A stretch of DNA of 64,000 nt from Promethearchaeota archaeon (GTDB lineage: Archaea > Asgardarchaeota > Lokiarchaeia > Sigynarchaeales > SOKP01), in assembly GCA_013375495.1 (NCBI GenBank), contig JABXKC010000014.1, forward strand, positions 18,973-82,972, in the 5' to 3' direction. The translations under genes and the position numbers were made by a program. Below, piece after piece: positions 17,511-26,672 of this stretch (positions are counted from its first letter, which is position 1; every line of letters starts with the position of its first letter). The notes under the pieces were generated by a model. It had not been told where the DNA came from. It ran no database searches and saw nothing but the letters and a program-made list of their open reading frames with translations.

Positions 17511-18404
17511 ATGAAAGTATTACAAACTCCGGAAGAAAGGTTTGAAAACATTCCTGATTTTCCATATGAACCTCATTATTTAGAGATTGATGGGATTAGG
17601 ATACATTACTTAGACGAAGGACCAAAGAACCAAGAATGTGTGCTACTCATGCATGGCGAACCTTCTTGGTGCTTTTTATATAGGCATATGATTCTTATTA
17701 TTAGTGAAGCAGGTTTCAGAACAGTTGCTCCAGATTTAGTTGGTTTTGGAAAATCAGATAAACCTACTAAACAAACTGATCACACCTATCAAAAACATGT
17801 TGAATGGATGACAAAATGGATGGTTCAGCTTGATCTGAATAAAATTACGCTTTTTTGTCAAGATTGGGGATCATTAATCGGACTTAGAATGGCAATCGAA
17901 AATCAGGAAAGATTCGATCGTATTATGTTGTCAAATGGAGGCTTGCCTACAGGAGTAGGAATGGTAAGTAATGCTTTTCAAAAATGGCGTGAATTTTCAA
18001 GATCTTCAAAAGAATTTGATATTGGAAGGATTGTTCAAAATGGTACCACAAACGAATTATCAGCAGAAGTTTTGAAAGGATATAACGCTCCATTTCCAGA
18101 TGATTCTTATAAAGCTGGAGCTCGAATCATGCCTTCTTTAGTACCTATTAGCCGTGATGATCCCGAACATAGAGCGAATAAAAAAGCTGTCAAAATGTTT
18201 AGAGAATGGAATAAACCGTTTATAACTGCTTTTTCGGATAGTGACCCCATAACTCGAGGTGGAGATAGATTATGGCAGGAGCATGTACTTGGTGCGAAAG
18301 GCCAACCACACACGACTATCAATGGAGCGGGACATTTTGTTCAAGAAGATAAAGGACCTGAATTAGCTAATCTTATTATAACATTTATAAAAAATAATCC
18401 CTAA
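17511..18404 (+). CDS. Haloalkane dehalogenase, subfamily I-like
   Basis: An alpha/beta hydrolase of 297 residues. The oxyanion loop is HGEPSW (residues 48-53), the nucleophile elbow CQDWGS has Asp118 and the halide-binding Trp119, the second Asp is in SDSDPIT and the His in GAGHFVQED. This Asp-His-Asp set with Glu-Pro in the HGEP loop is the pattern of HLD-I enzymes, which split carbon-halogen bonds. The start at ATG 17511 has an AGAGGT Shine-Dalgarno sequence upstream. Such genes are uncommon in archaea, and a related epoxide or ester hydrolase cannot be excluded. Confidence 0.85.
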   Translation: MKVLQTPEERFENIPDFPYEPHYLEIDGIRIHYLDEGPKNQECVLLMHGEPSWCFLYRHMILIISEAGFRTVAPDLVGFGKSDKPTKQTDHTYQKHVEWMTKWMVQLDLNKITLFCQDWGSLIGLRMAIENQERFDRIMLSNGGLPTGVGMVSNAFQKWREFSRSSKEFDIGRIVQNGTTNELSAEVLKGYNAPFPDDSYKAGARIMPSLVPISRDDPEHRANKKAVKMFREWNKPFITAFSDSDPITRGGDRLWQEHVLGAKGQPHTTINGAGHFVQEDKGPELANLIITFIKNNP

Positions 18405-18558
18405 TCTCATCATAATCTAACAGAAATGCTTTTTTCTAGTTCCGATTTATAAAGATTGGGAAAACTATAATAAGCCAAACAATCTAAATAATTTATTATA
18501 TACCTATCTAATTGGTTAAAAATTTGTTTGAATAAAACAGAAGGAGTAGCAGATTTAA

Positions 18559-19818
18559 ATGGATGTAGATCAAGTTTATTTGAAAATCGCTAATACTAAA
18601 TTAATAAGCTTCAAGAAGCTAAAAGATGGCAGAATTATAGGCACGGGTATTTTAAATCCTCTTCTTGAAAAAGTACGCCTATTTATTATGCTCTATCTAC
18701 AAGCGAACTTTTACAGGAATTATAACACTCTTGGAAGATATAAAGGAAAAATGGTTGCAAACACTTTTGCACCTCCTGTTGGAAGCCGACCTCAACTCCG
18801 AGCGTTTAAGGGCCTTATTAAATCTCACTTACTACCACGACCTTCACCTCTTGCAATGACTTTCGCAGTAACATATCGATGTATGGCTAATTGTGTTCAT
18901 TGCAGCGCTGGGAAGCATTTCAAAGAAGGCGTAGAGGAACTCACCACAGTAGAGGCTAAAAAACTTATTGACGATGCCCAAAAACTAGGGGTAACAATAA
19001 TTGCTTTCACGGGTGGAGAACCCTTAATGCGGGATGATCTTTTCGAGTTAATTTCGCATGTAAACAAGAAAAAAGCAATGCCCATTATGTTCACTAATGG
19101 ATTATTACTCACAGATGAAAATGTGCAAAAATTAGTGGATGCAGGACTTTACTCAATCTTTGTAAGTATAGATAGTCCAATTCCAGAGGAACACGATAAT
19201 CTGAGAGGCATTCCGGGCCTCTTTGAAACTGCTATCAATGGTATTCAGAAGTTGAAATCAAAAGGAGTGTTAGTTGGTCTTTCTTCCTATGCGACCCGCT
19301 CTGCTACTGAAAAAGGGATGTATAAGAAATTGCACGAACTAGGAAAAAAATTAAGAGTTCATAACATAATTCTTTTTGATGGTGTACCTACGGGCAATAT
19401 GCTAAAAAATACGAGTGAACTTTTAACGCAGGAACTGCAAGAAGAGATTTATACTTACTCCTCTAAAATATTTAAACAAAAAGTCGTACCTCCTCTCTCA
19501 TCTCAATCGTGGCAAAACTCTGTAGAAGGTAATTTATCAGGCATAGGGTGTCTTGCAGCAAATATCCAATATTATGCATCTGCTTATGGAGATATTGCTC
19601 CATGTGATTTTACACCAATTTCTTTTGGCAATATCAGAGACTCGCCTTTAAAGAAGATTTGGAAATCGATGGTGTGCCATCCAGCGTTTGATCACCGAAG
19701 CACATTCTGTCGAATGCAGAACTCTGATTTCCGGCACTTCTATATCGATCCGATCCCTAATGATGCCAAACTCCCTTATCCGATAGAAAAACTTCCCCGC
19801 GTAGATTATAGGAAGTAG
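18559..19818 (+). CDS. Radical SAM protein with C-terminal SPASM-like cysteines
   Basis: A 419-residue enzyme. The radical SAM cluster motif is CMANCVHC near residue 112, with TGGEPLMRDDL as the SAM-binding GGE motif. The C-terminal third has further Cys (GIGCLAAN, APCDFTP, STFCRMQ) in positions suggesting an auxiliary SPASM-type cluster; GDIAPCDF is typical of that domain. The N-terminal 100 residues are an extra region with a hydrophobic helix. Shine-Dalgarno AGGAG at 18541. Such proteins modify peptides, cofactors or lipids; no precursor peptide gene is adjacent, so the substrate is unknown. Confidence 0.85.
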   Translation: MDVDQVYLKIANTKLISFKKLKDGRIIGTGILNPLLEKVRLFIMLYLQANFYRNYNTLGRYKGKMVANTFAPPVGSRPQLRAFKGLIKSHLLPRPSPLAMTFAVTYRCMANCVHCSAGKHFKEGVEELTTVEAKKLIDDAQKLGVTIIAFTGGEPLMRDDLFELISHVNKKKAMPIMFTNGLLLTDENVQKLVDAGLYSIFVSIDSPIPEEHDNLRGIPGLFETAINGIQKLKSKGVLVGLSSYATRSATEKGMYKKLHELGKKLRVHNIILFDGVPTGNMLKNTSELLTQELQEEIYTYSSKIFKQKVVPPLSSQSWQNSVEGNLSGIGCLAANIQYYASAYGDIAPCDFTPISFGNIRDSPLKKIWKSMVCHPAFDHRSTFCRMQNSDFRHFYIDPIPNDAKLPYPIEKLPRVDYRK

Positions 19819-19841
19819 TAAAAATATGAATTGAAGTTACC

Positions 19842-20084
19842 CTAAAATTTTTGAGTCTTTTCTTTTAATTTAGTGATAAGTTTTAACCCCAAAAGTGGAG
19901 TATAAGCGTCTAATATGGATTCTGCAATCTTTATCATCAATTTCACCAATTTAACTTTTAAGTAATACTTATTGCTGTTTTGAATAAAAAGTTTAATAAT
20001 GGACTCTTTTATCTTAATTCTAAAAATTAAATTATGGTTAGTACGTTTTTTTATCACGCATTTTTTATTTTGGACTTTTGACAT
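19842..20084 (-). CDS. Small basic hypothetical ORF (doubtful)
   Basis: An 80-codon frame in the 383-bp gap between the radical SAM gene and the solute-binding protein. The product is very basic and rich in Lys and Ile with no recognisable motif, and no Shine-Dalgarno sequence precedes the ATG. It may be a chance frame in AT-rich DNA. I see nothing else in this gap. Confidence 0.2.
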   Translation of the reverse strand: MSKVQNKKCVIKKRTNHNLIFRIKIKESIIKLFIQNSNKYYLKVKLVKLMIKIAESILDAYTPLLGLKLITKLKEKTQKF

Positions 20085-20201
20085 TTTAGGATAAGATTTA
20101 AAAGATTACGTCTCATATTTTTTCTCCGATTTACTTATTTGTAAGTTTGATAAATTTATGAAAACCAAAAAAAGAGAAACTTCAAAAAAGTAAAAATATA
20201 C

Positions 20202-21950
20202 ATGACAAAATATAACAAAAAAGCACTTTTTGTGCTTACTAGTCTCGTTTTGTTAATAACGCCAACATTTTTTTCCTTTCCTATAAAGCTACATTCAAAA
20301 CCAGTAAGTTCGCAAGCAATTAGTTTAACTATTTATGTTACTGATCAACAAATGCCTGGAGTCGTAAATGTCACTGACGATTTTCTAGCCTCTCCACTGG
20401 GCTCAGGAGTAACCTCTGTTACCGTTGTATCTACTGGTATTAGTTCTAATGAACGATTAGCTTTCTTACAGACTCTAATGACAGGTGGAACCGCTACTTC
20501 AGCTGTGATTGGATTGGATGTAGTTTGGACCGCTATATTTGCTGATAATGGTTGGATTATTAATCTTGACCCGTATTTAGATCCCAATGAAATGGACGAT
20601 TACGTGGCTGGACTCGTTGATGCCGGAATCTGGAATGGTCACTTATATGCGTATCCATATTTCAATTCTTTAGGTGCATTGTTCTATAGAACTGATTTGT
20701 TAGATTTGCACATGTCTGGTTGGACAGAAGCCGATTTTGATACGTGGGAGGAATTAAATGCAACAGCAAATTATATTCTTAACAATGAAAGTGGCTTATT
20801 GACAACTGCTGATGCCGATTTAGTTGGGTACGTAGGACAATTCGATGCTTATGAAGGTGGTGTAATTAACTTCTTTGAATGGGTGGGAAGCAACGGAGTT
20901 CTTGATGCAATAACTAGTACTGGAGAGGTAAATGTCAATACTCAAGATGTAAATGATGCACTGACATTCGTGAAAGCGTTGATAGCACCTCAATATACTG
21001 GGGTACAAGGTAATGACTATATTATTCCCCGCTATGGTCTTGTTCATGACGAAGGATCATCAGTGAGTAAATGGTTAAATAATGAATCGATATTTATGAG
21101 ACAATGGCCATTCGCGTATGGCTTATCAGAAGATAATAACATGGACTTTGGTCTAAGCCCATTACCTCATTTTGCTAATGCAACAAGTTATAGAACTTCA
21201 GTAGTAGGAGGTGCTCTTTTGGCAATTCCAACGACAACAACAGGTACTGCAAGAGAAGCTGCTGTTAATCTTACTAAGTTTCTTGGAGATTCAGTAGCTC
21301 AGGAAGCAGAACTTACAGAAGTTTCAAACTTTCCGGCTTTATCATCAGTTTATGCTAGTCCTCCTTCTGGATTTGAGTGGATTCAAAATTGGACAGATCA
21401 ATTACCTTTGACGCTTTCCAGACCTGTACATCAAGACTATCCTCTTATTTCAGATGTGATAGCTGATTATTTCAACGATTTATTAAGCTGTCAAAAGAGT
21501 GTTGATGAAGCACTATTCGATATGGAAAGAGATATTAAGGCAATAATAAATGTGCCACCCGGTAGTTTTGAACTATCTACAAATGCGGGAACTCCTGATG
21601 ATGATGGCATATTTAATTTGATGTGGACAAACGCGGATGGAGCTCTTAATTACTCTGTATACGATTATTTAAATTATATTACTGAAATTAACGGTAGTTT
21701 AACACTTTTAATGGAAGAAACAACCGATCTTTCGCTTCCTTTAAGTGGATACACAGACGGAACATATTACTTTATAGTAGTTGCGTACAACGATTATGGA
21801 AATATATTATCAAATTGTATTGAAGTAATTGTACAATTACCTTCAGAACCACAAGAACCAGTGATTTCAGGATATGACACCTTCCTCTTAATAGTAGTTA
21901 TTGGTACAGTTTTGATTATTATTGTTAAAAAGCGTCGTAAAACTAATTGA
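20202..21950 (+). CDS. Membrane-anchored extracellular solute-binding protein (ABC family 1 type)
   Basis: A 582-residue secreted protein. Residues 1-40 are a signal peptide (KKALFVLTSLVLLITPTFF). The body follows the family 1 sugar-binding pattern: VVWTAIFADNGWIINLDPYL, YAYPYFNSLGALFYRTDLL and FDTWEELNATANYIL. A beta-rich segment near 470-550, resembling a fibronectin type III domain, is followed by a proline-rich hinge and a C-terminal membrane helix ending in KKRRK. So it is held at the cell surface by a C-terminal anchor. No ABC permease or ATPase is adjacent. The next gene is fucose-isomerase-like, which hints at sugar use. Confidence 0.85.
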   Translation: MTKYNKKALFVLTSLVLLITPTFFSFPIKLHSKPVSSQAISLTIYVTDQQMPGVVNVTDDFLASPLGSGVTSVTVVSTGISSNERLAFLQTLMTGGTATSAVIGLDVVWTAIFADNGWIINLDPYLDPNEMDDYVAGLVDAGIWNGHLYAYPYFNSLGALFYRTDLLDLHMSGWTEADFDTWEELNATANYILNNESGLLTTADADLVGYVGQFDAYEGGVINFFEWVGSNGVLDAITSTGEVNVNTQDVNDALTFVKALIAPQYTGVQGNDYIIPRYGLVHDEGSSVSKWLNNESIFMRQWPFAYGLSEDNNMDFGLSPLPHFANATSYRTSVVGGALLAIPTTTTGTAREAAVNLTKFLGDSVAQEAELTEVSNFPALSSVYASPPSGFEWIQNWTDQLPLTLSRPVHQDYPLISDVIADYFNDLLSCQKSVDEALFDMERDIKAIINVPPGSFELSTNAGTPDDDGIFNLMWTNADGALNYSVYDYLNYITEINGSLTLLMEETTDLSLPLSGYTDGTYYFIVVAYNDYGNILSNCIEVIVQLPSEPQEPVISGYDTFLLIVVIGTVLIIIVKKRRKTN

Positions 21951-22288
21951 ATTGCAATTAGCTATTTTATACTATTTAAAATGATTATTTTTAAACAAAA
22001 AATGCAAATCTATTCATATATTTCTTATTAACAAAATAGCGAATCTTTAATTTTATTGTTCACATTCAATAAAAAGGGTGTTTGGAGATATGAACCAAAA
22101 ACAACTTTACTACACTTAAACTATCTTATTAAAAAAATAAACAATATAAAGCAGGAGATAGACCCTGGGAAAAGTATTTCCTATACTGTCTATAATAATT
22201 TATAATCTTTTTATTTTTTTAGAAAAAAATTAAATCAGGAAGAGAATTTACTTATTTAATTTAAAATTACCTTAAGAAGTTTTAAATA
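21951..22288. other. Gene-free gap with a weak hairpin
   Basis: 338 bp without a credible reading frame. ATAGAC (22158-22163) pairs with GTCTAT (22188-22193), enclosing AGTAT/ATACT, a short nested stem. Too weak to name; otherwise AT-rich promoter-like DNA ahead of the fucose-isomerase-like gene. Confidence 0.25.
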
Positions 22289-23716
22289 ATGTCATTTATC
22301 AAAACAAATAAACAGAAACCAGTTTTTGGAGTAATAGTCGGTAACAGAGATGTTTTCCCAGACCATCTGGCAAAACAAGGACGAATAGAAATTATTAGCG
22401 TATTAAAAGAACTAGGATACGAATGCGTTGTTCTAAATGAAAATGACACTAAATTTGGAGTAGTAGAAACGTATTCAGATGCAAAAAAATGTGCAGAACT
22501 TTTTGCGAAGAACAAGGGACGCATAACTGGAATCATAGTTATCTTACCAAATTTCGGAGATGAAAAAGGAGTTGTTAATACTTTAAAACTATCAGAATTG
22601 AACGTACCAATTCTTATTCAAGCCTCTTCAGACGAAATTGAGAAAATGGGGAGAAAATTTAGAAGAGATGCTTTTTGCGGAAAAATATCCGTGTGTAGCG
22701 TATTGTACCAGCATGATATTCCATTTACTTTGACTGAAACGCATACATGCTCCATTACATCTAAACAATTTAAAGCTGATATACTTAAATTTGCTAGTGT
22801 GTGTAAAATTGTAAAAAAACTTAAAAACGCAAGATTTGGGCAAATTGGGACCAGGCCCAACGCCTTTGAAACCGTTAGATACAGCGAAAAGATTTTGGAA
22901 TTCCATGGTATAACTATAGAACCAATCGATCTATCCGAAATATTTGGAGAAATTAGCAGATTAAACGATGGCGATTCAACGGTAAAAGAAAAAATTGAAT
23001 TCATAAAAAATTATACCCCAACTACGACATTTCCAGAAGATGGATTATTAAAATTAGCGAAATTGGCCGTGGTTGTAGAAAAGTGGGTCTTAGAAAATGA
23101 ATTGGACGGATTTGCTTTCCAGTGTTGGCCTTCTATTCAAGACAATTTTGGAATTGTGCCATGTGCCATAATGAGCATGTTTAGCGAGGGATTAGTGCCC
23201 GCTGCGTGTGAAGTTGATATTTCGGGATTAATCGGTATGTATATTTTACAACTTGCAACTGGAACGCCCTCAGCAATTTTAGATTGGAATAATAATTATG
23301 GCGATGATCCGAACAAAATGGTGCTTTTTCACTGTAGTAATCTTCCAAAATCGTTTTTTAGAGATACTAAAATGACAATACATCCAATCATCTCCGATCT
23401 CAAAGGTGGCGATCTTAGTTTTGGAGCTATTCAAGGTAGAATTAAAACCGAGCCTTGTACTTTATTAAGGATCGAAACAGACGATCTCTACGGAGAAATT
23501 AAAGCACTTTTAGTAGAGGGCAATTATACTGAAGACCCTTTAGAAACTTTTGGAGGATTTGGAGTTATTGAGATTCCTAATTTACAAAATATTTTGAAAG
23601 AATTATGCAAAGAAGGGTTTGCTCACCATGTAGCCGCTTCATTAAATAATGTTGCAGACATCATATCTGAGGCTCTTTCAACCTATTTAGGATGGAATTT
23701 GATTTACCCAAAATAA
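22289..23716 (+). CDS. L-fucose/L-arabinose isomerase-like protein
   Basis: A 475-residue protein of the fucose isomerase-like fold. The N-terminal region (FGVIVGNRDVFPDHLAKQGR) and middle (DGFAFQCWPSIQDNFGIVPC, then ACEVDISGLIGMYILQLATG) have the layout of the ketol-isomerase family, in which a Glu, an Asp and a His bind Mn2+; the Glu in ACEVD and the Asp in AILDWNN are candidates. The C-terminal barrel segment has the family's GDLSFGAIQGR stretch. It probably interconverts an aldose and ketose or a related sugar derivative. The true substrate is unclear; many family members are misannotated. Confidence 0.75.
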   Translation: MSFIKTNKQKPVFGVIVGNRDVFPDHLAKQGRIEIISVLKELGYECVVLNENDTKFGVVETYSDAKKCAELFAKNKGRITGIIVILPNFGDEKGVVNTLKLSELNVPILIQASSDEIEKMGRKFRRDAFCGKISVCSVLYQHDIPFTLTETHTCSITSKQFKADILKFASVCKIVKKLKNARFGQIGTRPNAFETVRYSEKILEFHGITIEPIDLSEIFGEISRLNDGDSTVKEKIEFIKNYTPTTTFPEDGLLKLAKLAVVVEKWVLENELDGFAFQCWPSIQDNFGIVPCAIMSMFSEGLVPAACEVDISGLIGMYILQLATGTPSAILDWNNNYGDDPNKMVLFHCSNLPKSFFRDTKMTIHPIISDLKGGDLSFGAIQGRIKTEPCTLLRIETDDLYGEIKALLVEGNYTEDPLETFGGFGVIEIPNLQNILKELCKEGFAHHVAASLNNVADIISEALSTYLGWNLIYPK

Positions 23717-23722
23717 ATACAA

Positions 23723-24811
23723 TCACTTTCTTTTTATTTTCAAATCTTTTTCAAAAAAGCCTGAATTAATAATCTTCTTTTTTTCCTCGTCAATATGGGT
23801 ATAAAATTCAATAAAATTTGTTGCATTTGTAGGATTTTGTTCAATCTTTCTAAGTTTAAGTATTCTTTTTCGAGTTAAATAGATTGAGTATTTTGAAATA
23901 TCACATCCAATCCATCTTCTATTTAATTTATCGGCGACCATTAAAGTAGTTCCGGAACCACAAAAAAAATCTGCTACTCTATCTCCTTTATTACTTCCAA
24001 TATTAATTATCCGTTCAAGCAAATCGTGGTGCTTTTGTGTAGGAAAACCAGTCCATTCTTTTGAAGCCGGTTGTAAGCATGGTATTTTCCAAACATCATC
24101 TAGTTTTTTGTCTGTCACAGTTCGATAGATAACATGACCGTTTTCGTCCTTAACATTTTTTAATACTCCATTTACCATCTCCCGTTTAAGCTGTTTAATT
24201 GGACTCTTACGGGGGATTCTTTGTTCCTTTAAAGTAAAATCTGATGACTTAGAATAAACCAGAATATTATCGTGAGCTCTTGGGAGGTTTCTTTTCCCAG
24301 CGGAATACTTATTGTAATAATACCAGATAATCTCATTTATGAATCGATTCTTTCCAAAAATTTCGTCTAAGATAAGCTTAATGTAATGACTTGCGTGCCA
24401 ATCTAGATGAATAAAAATTAAACCTTTTTTTGATAAAAGCCTTCTGAAAATAACAATCCTTTCATATAACATTTGTAAATACGAGTCGATATCCTTATTC
24501 CAACAATCAAAATAAGCTACTGAGTCGTGAATATTGTTTCCCTCTAAAACATTAATAGCGTAGTTAGAACCAGAAAAGAAGGGAGGATCAATGTAAATCA
24601 AATCAATTTTCTCTTCGAACTTATTAAGTAGATGGTATGAAACTTCTAAATTATCGCCCCAAAATAATAGATTTTTCCGTTCTTGGTTGCTAATTCTCTT
24701 ATTACTAGGAAAATTTAAATCAAATTCTTCAAAGTAGGCATGATAGTGACTTTTTAGGTTGGAGATATTATTAGAGAATTCTTTTTTATTCTCCCAGATT
24801 AACTTTACCAT
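23723..24811 (-). CDS. Site-specific DNA methyltransferase (N6-adenine or N4-cytosine, beta class)
   Basis: A 362-residue SAM-dependent DNA methylase. Catalytic motif IV is DLIYIDPPFFSGSNY near residue 92; the SAM-binding motif I, FCGSGTTLMVADKL, comes later near residue 282. The order IV then I marks the beta class, like type III Mod subunits. WIGCDISKYS follows. No restriction nuclease gene lies next to it, so it may be an orphan methylase or part of an unknown system. Upstream on the same strand, 71 bases away, is a coiled-coil gene, and its paralogue lies beyond, so the three may be one unit. Confidence 0.9.
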   Translation of the reverse strand: MVKLIWENKKEFSNNISNLKSHYHAYFEEFDLNFPSNKRISNQERKNLLFWGDNLEVSYHLLNKFEEKIDLIYIDPPFFSGSNYAINVLEGNNIHDSVAYFDCWNKDIDSYLQMLYERIVIFRRLLSKKGLIFIHLDWHASHYIKLILDEIFGKNRFINEIIWYYYNKYSAGKRNLPRAHDNILVYSKSSDFTLKEQRIPRKSPIKQLKREMVNGVLKNVKDENGHVIYRTVTDKKLDDVWKIPCLQPASKEWTGFPTQKHHDLLERIINIGSNKGDRVADFFCGSGTTLMVADKLNRRWIGCDISKYSIYLTRKRILKLRKIEQNPTNATNFIEFYTHIDEEKKKIINSGFFEKDLKIKRK

Positions 24812-24882
24812 GGAAATTCATTAATTTAATGTTAAATCGAATAAAAGAACTGATAAAACTAAAAATAAAAGAAGAATGATTT

Positions 24883-25593
24883 TTAATCTTGGTTATTTGC
24901 AAGGATATCTTCGAGCTCCTTGTCACTTAAAAATCCCTTAACTGACATAATTTCCCTAATCTTTTCTACAACCTGAGGTGCTCCTTTTGCTTCTTCAATA
25001 AAATCTTCTAAAGATTTAACTTTAAGTCCAATTGCTTCTATTTCTTTATTTTTTGCTTCAATATCGTTCTTTGCTTGAATAATTTCAGCTTCTTTACTGT
25101 TTAACTGCTCTACTATCTCGTTTCTTAAGCTTTCTATCTCAACATATTTATCCGAAATTGTTTGTTGAAGATCTTTTTTAACTCCTTCCAGTTGCCTATC
25201 TTTTTGTTCGTAATCTTCTTTTAAAATCCCAATTTGAGGTTCTAATTTCTCTAACTTATCTTTTGCAATAGAATACTCGCTTTTAAGCTCTAAATGTTCT
25301 TTCTTTAAGCTTTCTAATTCCGTACGCATCTGGTTGTTTTCTTCATTTGTAGAACTCAACTCACTTTTGATAGAAGTTAATTCTTGTGTTGCAGTGTTTA
25401 GTTCTGTTTCGCATTTTGATAATTCCCCTTTTGTATGACCTAACTCCTTAGATATGTTATCAACATTTTGTTCTCTCTGCTTTAATTGTTGTTCTATATC
25501 ATCAATTTTTGCTCTAAGGTCCAATAAAAATCGTCCCTCTACTTTTTGAGCCTTTTCTGGACTTTCCTGAGCTTTTTGCCAATCTACAGAAAT
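24883..25593 (-). CDS. Coiled-coil protein A with conserved ends; probable ATT start
   Basis: An almost wholly helical, heptad-rich protein of about 236 residues. The first TTG or ATG gives a product beginning at DLRAKI, but the frame is open further upstream and encodes ISVDWQKAQ...KAQKVEGRFL, which matches the paralogue at 25769-26431 (ISINWERAE...KAQKIEGRVL). No ATG, GTG or TTG precedes this stretch before the stop. GAAGGTG lies eight bases before the ATT at 25593, so I place the start there. The C-terminal block VEKIREIMSVKGFLSDKE is also shared with the paralogue. Function unknown; long coiled coil suggests a scaffold or filament. Confidence 0.7.
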   Translation of the reverse strand: MSVDWQKAQESPEKAQKVEGRFLLDLRAKIDDIEQQLKQREQNVDNISKELGHTKGELSKCETELNTATQELTSIKSELSSTNEENNQMRTELESLKKEHLELKSEYSIAKDKLEKLEPQIGILKEDYEQKDRQLEGVKKDLQQTISDKYVEIESLRNEIVEQLNSKEAEIIQAKNDIEAKNKEIEAIGLKVKSLEDFIEEAKGAPQVVEKIREIMSVKGFLSDKELEDILANNQD

Positions 25594-25768
25594 ATTTCTT
25601 ACACCTTCATTTATTTTCTTTTTATTTCAATATTTTATATTAATATTCTTATGTACAATATATATTTTCTTCAAATTATTTATTTGCTCGTAAATCATCA
25701 AACTTCATAAGTAATTTTGAAAATGTCGTATTAAAGCCCATTTTTTTAAAGAGTATGAGTGTTATGAA

Positions 25769-26431
25769 TCACTCAAATTCCTTAAAAATGTTATCTATCT
25801 CACGATCTGTAATAAAACCTTTATGAACTAAAGTTTCTCTAATTCGTTCCAAAATTTTGGGCGATGTTCTCACTTCTGTAAGCTTACTTTCGAGTGAATT
25901 TAATTTTTTAATTAATTCTTCCGTCTCCTTTTGGTTTGCTTTATTATTTTCGGTAAGAATGTCTATCTCTTTTTTTCTTTTTATAATTTCTTCTTTCGAA
26001 TTTTCAATTTGTTTGTCCTTAAACTTTATGCTCTGTTCCATCTCATTATTTTTCTCTGATGTAAATTTTAATTCACCTTCTAAATTTGCGATGGTGTTGT
26101 TGGCCTCCATTAATTTTAATTCAAGTTCTTCGAGTTTTGGCTTTATCCGAGTTAATTCTATGTCAGTATTTAGTTTATTTTCAGACACGCTATCTAAATT
26201 CTTTTTGGCTGATGAAAACTTTTCGCTAATCTTGACTAGGCTCTTTTCCCGACCAGTTAGTTTATATTGAGTTTCTTTTAATAGGTCTTTATTTTTTGCA
26301 AAATCCTCTTTCGACTTTGCAAGTTCTCTTTCTAACTCGTTGATTTTGGCCCTTAAGTCTAATAAAACCCTCCCTTCTATCTTTTGAGCTTTATCTGGGT
26401 TTAACTCCGCACGTTCCCAATTTATACTAAT
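25769..26431 (-). CDS. Coiled-coil protein B, paralogue of A; probable ATT start
   Basis: About 220 residues, nearly all coiled coil. The first standard start codon (GTG at 26188) would remove 81 residues, including the block ISINWERAE...EGRVLLDLRAKI that is shared with paralogue A. The frame runs back to a stop with no ATG, GTG or TTG in this region. AAAGGTG lies seven bases before the ATT at 26431, the same position as in A. The C-terminal block LERIRETLVHKGFITDRE matches A. It precedes A on the same strand by 175 bases. Function unknown. Confidence 0.7.
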   Translation of the reverse strand: MSINWERAELNPDKAQKIEGRVLLDLRAKINELERELAKSKEDFAKNKDLLKETQYKLTGREKSLVKISEKFSSAKKNLDSVSENKLNTDIELTRIKPKLEELELKLMEANNTIANLEGELKFTSEKNNEMEQSIKFKDKQIENSKEEIIKRKKEIDILTENNKANQKETEELIKKLNSLESKLTEVRTSPKILERIRETLVHKGFITDREIDNIFKEFE

Positions 26432-26672
26432 TTCCGCCCACCTTTTATCAAATTATTAATATTTTTTTGTTCTAATTATTTAATTAATTTCTAAGGTTAT
26501 ATTTGAGATTTTCCTTTAGCAGTAATGAACTTATATAAATAGTCTCTTTTTCTTTTATTAAACTTTTCTAAGCTATTAATTTTTTATAAAGGTAATTTAT
26601 TTTATTAAATGCCATTAATCAATATGATAACAACTTTAGAAATTTATTAATAAATTGAGCTAGTGAACTTGG

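Noticed and set aside
25857..26270. 137-codon plus-strand frame opposite coiled-coil gene B
   Set aside because: It is the antisense shadow of heptad-coded DNA (Ser/Phe/Leu-rich) and lacks a ribosome site.
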